Source: Halorussus gelatinilyticus
GTDB lineage: Archaea > Halobacteriota > Halobacteria > Halobacteriales > Haladaptataceae
Direction of reading: 5' to 3'
Length of the DNA stretch: 64,000 nucleotides
Assembly (NCBI RefSeq): GCF_023238445.1
Contig: NZ_CP096658.1
Coordinates: forward strand, 1,116,001-1,180,000
The position numbers and the translations under genes are program-made. Position 1 is the stretch's first letter, and every line of letters starts with the position of its first letter. Of the stretch, positions 23,392 through 30,782 are shown piece after piece. Under the pieces are notes generated by a model. The model saw only the letters and a list, made by a program, of their open reading frames with translations, made no database searches and was not told the DNA's origin.

Positions 23392-23603
23392 CGCGCATTA
23401 CCATCCAAGTCACTAACAGGTCGTCGTTCCTGCGATGGGTGCAAATTGCTGGGGCCGCGGTGGATGTCCATCACCCGGTCGTTCGACGACGCAGGCGTTG
23501 AGTGGATGCTGTCCAGCAACTCCTGCTCGCCCTCGGTCTGGCCGACCCAAACTAGGTGGACGCACTGTGCATCAGATGATGTGTTTTGGTTGTCTGTCAT
23601 CAT
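23388..23603 (-). CDS. Small hypothetical protein
   Basis: A 71-residue protein, MMTDNQNTSSDAQCVHLVW..., starting at 23603 or 23600. A short beta/alpha N-terminal part (VHLVWVGQTEGEQELLDSI) precedes a polar, probably disordered C-terminus. It is coupled by an ATGA overlap to the 53-residue gene. Family unknown. Confidence 0.5.
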   Translation of the reverse strand: MMTDNQNTSSDAQCVHLVWVGQTEGEQELLDSIHSTPASSNDRVMDIHRGPSNLHPSQERRPVSDLDGNAR

Positions 23604-23658
23604 ATTTGTGTTATCGTGCTGACCTTATTGGTGCTCTCCAACCACGACCCAGACCCAT

Positions 23659-23675
23659 TCCGCGCTTCGCGCGGA
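23659..23675 (-). terminator. GC-rich hairpin after the candidate replication gene
   Basis: TCCGCGC-TTC-GCGCGGA is a perfect 7-bp stem, 111 bp beyond the stop at 23786 and before the small pair. Terminator or RNA-stability element; weak evidence. Confidence 0.35.
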
Positions 23676-23785
23676 GATGCCACTCACGTTGTGGCGCATT
23701 CGAGCCCAAGTCGATAGCGGGCGACCACCGACAGCGTCTATGAAAAAACAACAAGCGATACCCGTTTAAGCGTGCTTCTTATCGG

Positions 23786-24970
23786 TTAATTCTCGAACCC
23801 TGCGTCTAGCAGTTCGTCATCCTCGTCACTATCAACTGGCGTTGCCGCGAACACTTCGTCAGTCCCCTTCTCGCCATCATCGTCACCGCTCGTCGCGCTG
23901 GCAGTATCGTCATTACCAGACTTAGCCAGGTTCTCAAGTGCCGCTTCAACTCCCGACCTGTCTGCCTTATCAGTCGACGGCATAGCTTTCTCCGTGTTCT
24001 TGATGACAGGGCCATAAGTCTCAACCAAGTGCGGAGTACAGCGGCCGAGGACTTTCCGAATTACGTCCTTCCGTGCAGATATGTTGTCCGGGCCCGTGAA
24101 CGACCGGGACGTGTTGCGGACAACGTAACGGGTAGCCGCTTCAAGCACCTGGGTTTGCGCCTCCACAGTTTGTGCAATATCCAGTTCGGCAAGCCGCTCA
24201 GGGTGGGTCTCCTCCTCGTCCCACTCACGGATTTTCCCATCCACCTGCTCGTCGTCGACCCCCTTCTCGACGGCATCCTCGGAATTGATGGCCGCATCGA
24301 CCGCATCGGCAAGGTCACCCACGGGATACAACGACGTGTCGCCGTCACGAACCCACGCACCGAAGCGGGTCATCCGGTCATCGTCGACTGCATCCCATCC
24401 GCGCCGGGCCGCGGTGGCGATTGCTTGGAGGTCGGCGACCCGTTCCGCGCGAGAGTCCCAAGGCGACGCCAGCAGTTGCACGAGGCTATCGGCGACCAAG
24501 TCACCCAGACCGCGCCCCTCGGGCGTGTGTGCAGGCAGAAGATAGATGTTGCATTGCGGCTTGCGGAAGTGCGGAGGATGCTGGACAACGTCTTCGTCAT
24601 CATCCTGTTCGCGCTCAAACATTTGGCGCACATAGTGCGCCCACCGCGCCTCGGTCTCGACCGCATAATACTCGGAAAGGGAGAGGAGTTCGGCGCGCAC
24701 ATCGACATCAAGCATCCGGTCGAGGTCGTCCAGCACGGATTCTTCGACCGCGGTGAGGTTGTCCTCGATGTCCTCGTAGGCGTCGACATCGCGGAGGTCG
24801 GCGAGGATGGCTTCGTTGGCGACTTGGCCTCGGGTCAGCGCACCGTCATCGCCCGATAGGATGGCAACTGTCACATGCGCCCAGTAATTCATCGTAGGTC
24901 GCTTCTTGTCTCCGGGTTCGTTCAATCGGAGAGTCGACGACACGGAATCGGTCGGCGGGGATTGTGTCAT
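23786..24970 (-). CDS. Large acidic protein, candidate replication initiator
   Basis: A 394-residue soluble protein, MTQSPPTDSVSS..., mostly alpha-helical. It has a conserved-looking core NYWAHVTVAILSGDDGALTR (about 28-47), a segment FRKPQCNIYLLPAHTPEGRG (about 135-154) and an acidic C-terminal tail (GDDDGEKGTDE, DSDEDDELLDAG). I recognise no family and see no Rep motif of rolling-circle or PolB type. The adjacent palindrome-rich region and the absence of another replication gene make it the best initiator candidate (inference). The ATG at 24970 is 21 bases from a TATAGGGG element; an upstream in-frame ATG at 25024 would place that promoter inside the gene. Confidence 0.6.
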   Translation of the reverse strand: MTQSPPTDSVSSTLRLNEPGDKKRPTMNYWAHVTVAILSGDDGALTRGQVANEAILADLRDVDAYEDIEDNLTAVEESVLDDLDRMLDVDVRAELLSLSEYYAVETEARWAHYVRQMFEREQDDDEDVVQHPPHFRKPQCNIYLLPAHTPEGRGLGDLVADSLVQLLASPWDSRAERVADLQAIATAARRGWDAVDDDRMTRFGAWVRDGDTSLYPVGDLADAVDAAINSEDAVEKGVDDEQVDGKIREWDEEETHPERLAELDIAQTVEAQTQVLEAATRYVVRNTSRSFTGPDNISARKDVIRKVLGRCTPHLVETYGPVIKNTEKAMPSTDKADRSGVEAALENLAKSGNDDTASATSGDDDGEKGTDEVFAATPVDSDEDDELLDAGFEN

Positions 24971-24990
24971 ACACAGACAATTACCCCATA

Positions 24991-24999
24991 CCCCTATAG
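24991..24999 (-). promoter_or_regulatory. CTATAGGGG promoter of the candidate replication gene
   Basis: CTATAGGGG on the minus strand ends 21 bases before the ATG at 24970. It is identical to the copy upstream of the structural operon. Confidence 0.55.
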
Positions 25000-25263
25000 C
25001 TTTGTTTGTACCTCGAAGGCACAATTACAGCCCCAACAACGTGCTAATATTTGCCAAGGTTGTGGGTTAATATCAATCATAGAGAGGGACGAGGCACCCG
25101 GTCGAGGGTGCCGAACGGGCGGTCGGCGCAATATATTTTTTTAGACGAAATGAGTAGGTGGGGCTGAGCGTGGCGAACGGGCCCTGTGACGAGCGTGCCG
25201 ATATTGACCGTTTGACGAGTGCCAGCGCGGCGAGTGTGACGAGGTGGCCGCCGCGGCGGCGCA

Positions 25264-25373
25264 GTACGTGGTACTAATTGTACCACGCACTATACAGTAG
25301 TGCGTTGTACGTTGTGCCACGTACTGTACAATTAGATGTACGTGGTTGTACGTAATTGTAGTGCTAACGGTAC
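25264..25373. repeat. GTAC-rich cluster of nested inverted repeats
   Basis: Nine GTAC tetramers in 110 bp (starts 25264, 25271, 25280, 25307, 25321, 25326, 25338, 25348, 25370). They build at least three perfect inverted repeats: CGTGGTAC-TAATT-GTACCACG (25267-25287), CGCACTA-TACAG-TAGTGCG (25286-25304) and CCACGTAC...GTACGTGG (25317-25345). The repeats overlap each other, so this is probably an array of protein-binding sites rather than one hairpin. Confidence 0.75.
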
Positions 25374-25507
25374 AGTTATCCAAATGCTGTTTCAGCCAAG
25401 TTCAAGGGTCGTCAGCTATCGTTACGGCTCTTTGTCTGAATCGTCCAATATCGGCACTCTCAGCGGAGGAGGTCATCGGCACTCGTAACCCCACTCACTC
25501 ATCTCCT

Positions 25508-25527
25508 CTGAAAAAAAATATTTTCAG
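25508..25527 (-). terminator. Terminator after the integrase-zinc-knuckle pair
   Basis: On the minus strand CTGAAAA...TTTTCAG forms a stem containing a run of eight T, 18 bp past the stop of the zinc-knuckle gene at 25545. This is consistent with archaeal T-rich termination. Confidence 0.5.
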
Positions 25528-25544
25528 CGTCACGGCCAGCGTGG

Positions 25545-25691
25545 TCACCGCATCGTCACGCTGTGGGTGCGGCCACACTCGCACTTCGTCACGTTGCCGG
25601 GAGCGGATAGTGCGTGGTCGACTCGGCGACCGCATCGGCATTGGGTCGTGGCCGTCCCGCGGTCGTCCTCTAGGTCGATTCGGACGCTCAT
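25545..25691 (-). CDS. Small zinc-knuckle protein downstream of the integrase
   Basis: A 48-residue protein, MSVRIDLEDDRGTATTQCRC..., with two CxCG knuckles (CRCG, about 18-21; CECG, about 37-40) separated by 15 residues, a typical small zinc ribbon. It is 55 bp downstream of the integrase on the same strand. Temperate pleolipoviruses of the SNJ2 type carry small genes in the integrase operon that assist recombination; by position this may be such an accessory or an excision factor (inference). Confidence 0.68.
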   Translation of the reverse strand: MSVRIDLEDDRGTATTQCRCGRRVDHALSAPGNVTKCECGRTHSVTMR

Positions 25692-25746
25692 GGTTCATTT
25701 CACCATTTAGACAGAGATATTAAATGTGTTTTCCCCCTCTGGGCCG

Positions 25747-26769
25747 TCAGATGTTGTCAAGGAATCCTCGTCGTTGCTCCATCTTCTCTCGCTCGCTACG
25801 ACCGTCATAGTGCTTCTCCAACACACTCTCGCTCACTTGCGCTCTGTCACTAACGATTTCGCGGGGCACGTCGGCGTTCAAGTGCGTCGTTATCGCCCCT
25901 CGCCTGACGCTGTGGGGGCCCGTCGTGCTTGGGCACTCGTACGAGTAGTTGTCGTTCGTGGCGGCCTTGCAGTCGTCTTGGTCGCGGTCGTGTGGGCACC
26001 CGTCACCCCACCAGCACGGTCTCGTCAACCTGTAAATCCACCCGCGGATGGTGTTGGCCGCCATCCGCCCGTGCTTCGTGGCCAACAGGGGCTTGCGGCC
26101 GTACTCGTCGGTCACGTTGGGTCGGGTTTCGGCGATGTAATCGTCGATGATGGCACAGGTCTCGGGGCGCAATGCGACCATCCGCTCGCCGTTCGACCCG
26201 TTTTTCAGTCTCGTGTCGGTGTCCGGTCGGTGGACGAATTCGACGTACTCGTCTTGAGGGCCGTAATCCGCGAGGTCAAGTGAGCGGAGCGCACCCGTTC
26301 GAGCTCCGGTGCTCCAAGCGAGAACGAACAGCATGTGGGGTTTGGAGGCGTAGCTGTAGCGGTCGAGGCGGGTCAGTATGGCTTCTGCTTGTTCTGCTGT
26401 GACGATGTGGTCGCGCACGTTCTCATCGCCCTTCAGGGTGGGCGACTCGGCGCTCTCGTGGATGTCGCTCTGAGCGTAGTTGAGTCGTTCGAGGTATTCG
26501 AGGAATCCCCTGAGGCAGTCCATATTCGACTTCAGAGTTGGCTTCGCTAACTCGCCGTCGCAGTCAGCGCCCTCGTCTCTCCGCCACGCTTTGAAGTCGT
26601 GGATGTCGCGCGGTGTGATGTCCGATATGTCGTCGATGTCGTTCTGGTCGCACCAGTCGAGGAAGTAGTTAAGTCTGTACTCGTAACTGCTGAGCGACTC
26701 TGGCGATAATTCGGTTTCGCGGTGTTCGAGGTAGATGGTCAGTGCTTGTTCTGGTGATTCCGAGTTCAT
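25747..26769 (-). CDS. int: Tyrosine recombinase / integrase of the provirus
   Basis: A 340-residue XerC/D-type integrase. The SAM-like core-binding domain covers about residues 5-105. The catalytic domain shows Arg157 (STGARTGALRS), Lys189 (TRLKNGSNGE), His286 and Arg289 (PHSVRRG) and nucleophile Tyr321 (EKHYDGR). An insertion with four Cys (252, 259, 267, 279) may bind zinc. It catalyses integration and excision at the tRNA-Arg 3' end. The ATG at 26769 (MNSESPEQ) is chosen; the longer in-frame ORF to 26895 begins inside attR, so those residues would change upon excision. Confidence 0.92.
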   Translation of the reverse strand: MNSESPEQALTIYLEHRETELSPESLSSYEYRLNYFLDWCDQNDIDDISDITPRDIHDFKAWRRDEGADCDGELAKPTLKSNMDCLRGFLEYLERLNYAQSDIHESAESPTLKGDENVRDHIVTAEQAEAILTRLDRYSYASKPHMLFVLAWSTGARTGALRSLDLADYGPQDEYVEFVHRPDTDTRLKNGSNGERMVALRPETCAIIDDYIAETRPNVTDEYGRKPLLATKHGRMAANTIRGWIYRLTRPCWWGDGCPHDRDQDDCKAATNDNYSYECPSTTGPHSVRRGAITTHLNADVPREIVSDRAQVSESVLEKHYDGRSEREKMEQRRGFLDNI

Positions 26770-26887
26770 GGATTCGGTGACCTCCGAACCGCCCAGACAT
26801 ATCCGACGGTCGTGGCCGAGCAGGCCCGCAGGGTCTGCGCGGAAGGGAGACGCCGCGAGTTTGTTTCGCGGCTTCGACTGGCGTGCG

Positions 26888-26904
26888 AATCCCATCGTGC
26901 CCGT
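26888..26904 (+). repeat. attR (copy of tRNA-Arg 3' end)
   Basis: Identical over 17 bases to 6153-6169. The rest of the tRNA is absent here, so this is the copy left by integration. It lies 119 bp upstream of the integrase start. Confidence 0.88.
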
Positions 26905-27006
26905 AATCTCCTCGCGACGTGCAGTCGAACCGGAGCCGACGACTCCGGGGATTCTTCGTTTCGCGGTCGGACTGCCAGCGGTGAGAGAAAGCCTAGACGC
27001 GCTCGT

Positions 27007-27162
27007 TCAGAAGAGGTCGCCGACATCGTTGATGTCCGAGCGACAGAAGGGACACCGATAGTTCGTCTGGAAATCGTTGCGTTGGGCAACGGTTCGGGTT
27101 TCGAGTTCGTGCATTGCGATACTGCGACCACAGTCGGGACACGCTACCTTCGTCACGGGCAT
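27007..27162 (-). CDS. Small zinc-ribbon protein (host)
   Basis: A 51-residue protein, MPVTKVACPDCGRSIAMHE..., with CPDC (8-11) and CPFC (37-40) pairs forming a zinc ribbon. Probably a nucleic-acid- or protein-binding accessory; function unknown. First gene outside attR; high G+C and a typical haloarchaeal codon pattern place it with the host. The ATG at 27162 gives the compact two-knuckle protein. Confidence 0.75.
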   Translation of the reverse strand: MPVTKVACPDCGRSIAMHELETRTVAQRNDFQTNYRCPFCRSDINDVGDLF

Positions 27163-27585
27163 GAGTCTATAGCCCAAACACTTAAATTGCAGTGTAAGGT
27201 CAGTAGAGAAATCTTACGGCCGAGACGAACGAAAATCCGCGGCCGGATTGACGTGCTGGCAAAGGAGTTGAAATAAATTTCCGCATCCCGGACTAGCCGT
27301 CGAATCGGAGATTGTTACCGCTCCGCACACGAAAATCGACGGTTTCGTTCCGAAGTCGCGCGGTCGCCCCGAGAAGTTCCACGGAACGGCCGCTCGCTCA
27401 CTCGTAAAATCTGCACCAAAAGGAGAGCGCTCAGTCCTCGAAACCGTCCTCGAACCGGAAGGTGTCAGTTCGACCTTTTTCCGCGTCGGGTGTCCTCGGG
27501 TGCGAACAGAGTTCGCACTCTGCGGGCACCACCCCTCGAAAAACGTCGATGAAAAAGGTCGCTCACTCCGTTCGCTCGCGGTCGA
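27163..27585. other. Gene-free stretch with a duplicated aminopeptidase 3' end
   Basis: No ORF is supported. The 23 bases at 27438-27460 exactly repeat 27593-27615, the 3' end of the downstream aminopeptidase gene. On the minus strand the extra copy still reads TFRFEDGFED followed by a stop, against TFRFEDGFEG in the intact gene. It looks like the last codons of a lost second copy. A hairpin GTGCGAAC-AGA-GTTCGCAC (27500-27518) lies between the two copies. Confidence 0.7.
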
Positions 27586-28680
27586 TTATCCTTCGAAACC
27601 GTCCTCGAACCGGAACGTGCCGTTACGCTGGACGATTTCCCCGTCCACCTCGATGTAGGAGTCCTCGGCCATGTCCACGATCATGTCCACGTGGACCGCG
27701 CTCTCGTTGCCGGTCTCGCCCTCGGGCAGGCACTCGTCGTAGGCCCGTCCGACCGCGAGGTGGATGGTGTCGCCCATCTTCTCGTCGAAGAGCATGTTGT
27801 AGGTGAACCGGTCGATGTCGCGGTTCATCCCGATGCCGAGTTCGCCGAGTCGCTTCGCCCCCTCGTCGGTGTCGAGAATCTGGCCCAGCACGTCCTCGTT
27901 CTTGCTGGCTCCGTACTCCACGACCTCGCCGTCCTCGAACCGGAGGTAGCCGTCGTTGACCTCGTGGCCCTCGTGGACGAGGGGCTTGTCGAACAGCACT
28001 TCGCCCTCCACCGAGTCGGCGACCGGCGCGGTGAACACCTCGCCGCCGGGTAGGTTGTTCTTCGCGTGGTCGTTGATGGTGGTCATCCCCTCGATGCTCA
28101 TCCGGAGGTCGGTCGAGTCCCCCGAGACGACGTGGACCTCCTCGCCGGCGTCCAGAATCTCGACCATGCGTTGCTGGTGGGCCTTCTGCTCGGACCAGTC
28201 CTTGCCGATGGCCGACCAGACGAACTCCTCGTACTCCTCGGTGCTCATCTCGGCGTTCTGGGCGTCGGCGGGCGCGGGGTACTGGGTCAGTACCCACGTC
28301 GTGTCGAGAATCTCCTCGCGGACGGGCAGTTGGGCCTTCCGGAAGGCCGACATGGTGTCGCTGTCCACCGCGCTCATCTCGGCGACGTTGTCGTGGGCGC
28401 GGACGTGAATCCACACGTCGGCGGCCTCCGCCAGCGCGAGTTCGTGGTCGGGCGTGTCGAGGTCCTCGGGCGCGACGGCTTCGAGGAACGCCGCGCGCGT
28501 CCGGTCCTTGCGGAACGAGACGTGGAACGGGAACGCACCGCGTTCGCCGATGGTCTCACAGAGCGCGAGCGTCAGGTCCTCGGCCGCGGAAGAGGCGCTG
28601 ACGACGACGTTGTCACCGGCCTCGATTTCGGTGGAGTGATCGACGACTGTCTCGGCGTGATCTCTGACTCGGGGGTCCAT
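27586..28680 (-). CDS. Aminopeptidase, M29 family
   Basis: A 364-residue metallo-aminopeptidase of the AmpS/M29 type, removing N-terminal residues from peptides in the cytoplasm. The N-terminal half binds substrate. Metal ligands expected in the second half are visible as MSIEGM (about residue 202), VHEGHEVNDGYLRFEDG (about 240-256), NMLFDEKMGDTIHLAVG (about 300-316) and VHVDMIVDM (about 332-340). The length is slightly below the usual 370-410. The ATG at 28680 (MDPRVRDHAE) is used; the longer in-frame extension is Arg/Ser-rich and untypical. Confidence 0.9.
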   Translation of the reverse strand: MDPRVRDHAETVVDHSTEIEAGDNVVVSASSAAEDLTLALCETIGERGAFPFHVSFRKDRTRAAFLEAVAPEDLDTPDHELALAEAADVWIHVRAHDNVAEMSAVDSDTMSAFRKAQLPVREEILDTTWVLTQYPAPADAQNAEMSTEEYEEFVWSAIGKDWSEQKAHQQRMVEILDAGEEVHVVSGDSTDLRMSIEGMTTINDHAKNNLPGGEVFTAPVADSVEGEVLFDKPLVHEGHEVNDGYLRFEDGEVVEYGASKNEDVLGQILDTDEGAKRLGELGIGMNRDIDRFTYNMLFDEKMGDTIHLAVGRAYDECLPEGETGNESAVHVDMIVDMAEDSYIEVDGEIVQRNGTFRFEDGFEG

Positions 28681-28822
28681 ACCGAGAGATGACGGGGAAA
28701 GGCGCAAACCGCTTTCGGTCCGGAACAGCGAGGCGGTCGCCGCCGTCCTGCCGCCCCGACGCGGCGGAGGCCGAATCGCCGCCACCGAGGGGTATTTGAC
28801 TCGCCGCGAGCAAGACGCTCCC

Positions 28823-29851
28823 ATGATAGACCTGCGGAGCGACACCGTGACGAAACCCGACGAGGAGATGCGCGAGGCGGCCCGCGACGCCGACGTGGGC
28901 GACGACGTGTACGGCGAGGACCCGACCGTTAACCGGTTAGAGGCCGAGGCCGCCGACCTCGTGGGCATGGAGGACGCCCTCTACGTCCCGACCGGGACGA
29001 TGGGCAACCAAGTCGCGGTCCGGACCCACACCGAGCGCGGCCAGGAGGTGCTGACCGAGCGAGAGAGCCACGTCGTCAAGTGGGAACTCGGCGGGATGGC
29101 CCAGCTCTCGACCCTACAGGTCCGGACCCTCGACGGCGGCGAGCGCGGGGTGCCGACCCCCGAGCAGGTCCGCGAGGAGTACGTCGAGGAGGACCTCCAC
29201 CGGCCCGGAACCGGTCTGCTGACGCTCGAAAACACCCACAACAGCAAGGGCGGCGTCGCCATCGCGCCGGAGAAGATAGACGCCGCGGCCGAGGCCGCCC
29301 ACGACCGCGGGGTTCCGGTCCACTTAGACGGCGCGCGAGTGATGAACGCCGCAGTTGCCCACGACGTACCCCCGGAACGGATGACCGAGAGCGTCGATTC
29401 GGTGATGTTCTGCCTCTCGAAAGGACTCGGCGCGCCGGTCGGGTCGATACTGGCCGGGAGCGAGGAGTTCGTCGCCCGCGCCCGACGCAACCGCAAACTG
29501 TTCGGCGGCGGGATGCGGCAGGCCGGAGTAATCGCAGGACCGGGCCGACTCGCACTCGAAAACGTCGAGCGACTCGCCGAGGACCACGAGAACGCCCGCA
29601 CGCTGGCCGAGCAGTTGGCGAGTGTCGAGGGCCTGACCGTGCAGGACCCCGAGACGAACATCGTCCTCGTGGACACCGAGGGCACGGGCCACGAAGCGGA
29701 CGCGTTCCTCGACTCGTGCGAGGAGATGGACGTGCTGGGGACCCAGTTCGACACGCACGTCGCGCGGTTCTGCACGCACTGGGACGCGGACCGCGACGAC
29801 GTTGAGACGGCGGCCGAGCGCGTCGGCCAAGCGGTCGAAAATCTGGACTGA
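28823..29851 (+). CDS. ltaE: Low-specificity L-threonine aldolase
   Basis: A 342-residue PLP enzyme cleaving L-threonine/allo-threonine to glycine and acetaldehyde. The N-terminus MIDLRSDTVTKPDEEMREA is diagnostic for the family. GDDVYGEDPTVNRLE follows, then PTGTMGNQVAVRTHT, the LDGARVMNAAV segment binding the cofactor ring, and the PLP lysine in FCLSKGLGAPVGS (about residue 203). Fold type I, normally a homotetramer. The ATG at 28823 is preferred over one at 28796 because the family begins at MIDLRSDT. It diverges from the aminopeptidase. Confidence 0.93.
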   Translation: MIDLRSDTVTKPDEEMREAARDADVGDDVYGEDPTVNRLEAEAADLVGMEDALYVPTGTMGNQVAVRTHTERGQEVLTERESHVVKWELGGMAQLSTLQVRTLDGGERGVPTPEQVREEYVEEDLHRPGTGLLTLENTHNSKGGVAIAPEKIDAAAEAAHDRGVPVHLDGARVMNAAVAHDVPPERMTESVDSVMFCLSKGLGAPVGSILAGSEEFVARARRNRKLFGGGMRQAGVIAGPGRLALENVERLAEDHENARTLAEQLASVEGLTVQDPETNIVLVDTEGTGHEADAFLDSCEEMDVLGTQFDTHVARFCTHWDADRDDVETAAERVGQAVENLD

Positions 29852-29889
29852 GCGCGGTGCGAGGTCGCTCTCCGTCCTCGCGGCAACGA

Positions 29890-30030
29890 TTATCGACGGC
29901 CGTTCTGGACGCCCTCGCGGAATCCGGTGACGGTTCGCCGGAGGAACAGGTACATGTAGAGGACGAACCCGAGCAGGATGACGAGGAAGCCGACGACGAG
30001 TGGATTATTAAAGATGAAACTGAGGTCCAT
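29890..30030 (-). CDS. Small single-span membrane protein
   Basis: A 46-residue protein, MDLSFIFNNPLVVGFLVIL..., with one membrane helix (about 9-30) and a basic C-terminal tail (RRTVTGFREGVQNGRR). Short proteins of this design are common in haloarchaea; no function is known. The ATG at 30030 is chosen over the longer ORF to 30093 because the membrane helix then starts in the usual place. Confidence 0.65.
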   Translation of the reverse strand: MDLSFIFNNPLVVGFLVILLGFVLYMYLFLRRTVTGFREGVQNGRR

Positions 30031-30125
30031 GTCTGAGACATTCGGTCGCGGCCTCAAATTCGTTTCGACGTTCCCTACTCTCGCAGGGAACAAAGTTCTT
30101 GAGACGGGGGTGTCAACTGCGACCT

Positions 30126-30782
30126 ATGGCTGACCTGCTGCCCTCCACCTCGGACGCGACCGCCCCCCAATCCGCCGAACCGCGGGTCATCGGCGTCGAT
30201 AGCGACGACGCCGAGGAGTTGCTCGGCGCGCTCTCCTCGGGGACCGCACGAGAACTGCTGGCCGCCCTCCACGAGGACCCCGCGACGCCCTCGGACCTCG
30301 CCGAGACCATCGACACGTCGCTCCAGAACGCCCAGTACCACCTCAAGAAACTGGAGAACGCGGACGTGATTCAGGTCGTGGACACCGTCTACTCGGAGAA
30401 GGGCCGCGAGATGAAGGTGTACGCGCCCGCCGACCAACCACTGGTCGTCTTCGCGGGCGACGAGGAGAAGACGACCGGACTGAAGTCCGCGCTCTCGCGC
30501 TTGCTCGGCGCGTTCGGCGCGCTCGGCCTCCTCAGCGTCGCCATACAGGAGTTCTACGGCGACGGCGTCGGCGCGCTGCTGGGCGGCACGGGCGGCGACG
30601 CGATGTCCGAGACGGGCGGCGGAGGCGGCGGTGGGATGACGGTCCAGTCCACCGACACCGCCGGGCAGGCCGCCGACGCCGCGGCGAACGCCCTCCCGCC
30701 GGGACTGGTCTTCTTCGCCGGGGGCGCGCTGGTCCTCGCGCTCGGGTTCGCGTGGTGGTACTACTCGAACAGCGGCGAGTAA
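30126..30782 (+). CDS. Membrane-anchored ArsR-type HTH regulator
   Basis: A 218-residue protein. Residues about 22-90 are an ArsR-like winged helix (LLGALSSGTARELLAALHE; TPSDLAETIDTSLQNAQYHLKKLENADVI; wing with GREMKVYAP). The second half contains a hydrophobic segment (LLGAFGALGLLSVAIQEFYG, about 128-147), a Gly-rich linker and a C-terminal membrane helix (PGLVFFAGGALVLALGFAWWYY). It is probably a membrane-bound transcriptional regulator sensing an envelope signal (inference). The ATG at 30126 follows a short leader. Confidence 0.82.
   Translation: MADLLPSTSDATAPQSAEPRVIGVDSDDAEELLGALSSGTARELLAALHEDPATPSDLAETIDTSLQNAQYHLKKLENADVIQVVDTVYSEKGREMKVYAPADQPLVVFAGDEEKTTGLKSALSRLLGAFGALGLLSVAIQEFYGDGVGALLGGTGGDAMSETGGGGGGGMTVQSTDTAGQAADAAANALPPGLVFFAGGALVLALGFAWWYYSNSGE

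Larger units (their letters stand above)
24971..25544. other. Non-coding control region of the provirus (possible origin)
   Basis: The 574 bp between the candidate replication gene and the small zinc-knuckle gene hold no convincing ORF. Contents from left to right: a TATAGGGG promoter, AT-rich DNA, an inverted repeat GGCACCC-GGTCGA-GGGTGCC (25093-25112), an ATATATTTTTTT run (about 25132-25143), the GTAC palindrome cluster (25264-25373) and an A/T-rich hairpin (25508-25527). AT-rich DNA beside clustered palindromes and a putative initiator gene is what an archaeal plasmid-type origin looks like; the assignment is inference. Confidence 0.5.
6153..26904. mobile_element. Integrated pleolipovirus-like provirus (about 20.7 kb)
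   Basis: The boundaries are the 17-bp direct repeat of the tRNA-Arg 3' end (6153-6169 and 26888-26904), with a tyrosine recombinase gene beginning about 120 bp inside the right repeat. The minus-strand order of short membrane protein, PKD surface protein, TatA, Tat-signal envelope protein, two membrane proteins and P-loop ATPase matches the VP3-VP4-ORF6-ORF7-VP8 organisation of pleolipoviruses. Capsid and terminase genes are absent, as expected for membrane-vesicle virions. G+C is visibly lower than in the host genes on both sides. The plus-strand block up to 11.8 kb, ending in a second recombinase, could be cargo of the same element or an older neighbour. Confidence 0.85.

Noticed and set aside
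25141-25383. 80-codon minus-strand ORF over the GTAC cluster
   Set aside because: Low-complexity translation of the palindromes; no start context; the region is better explained as a binding-site array.
25692-26895. Integrase start at 26895
   Set aside because: The first 42 codons run through attR and would be lost or changed upon excision; MNSESPEQ at 26769 matches the usual integrase N-terminus.
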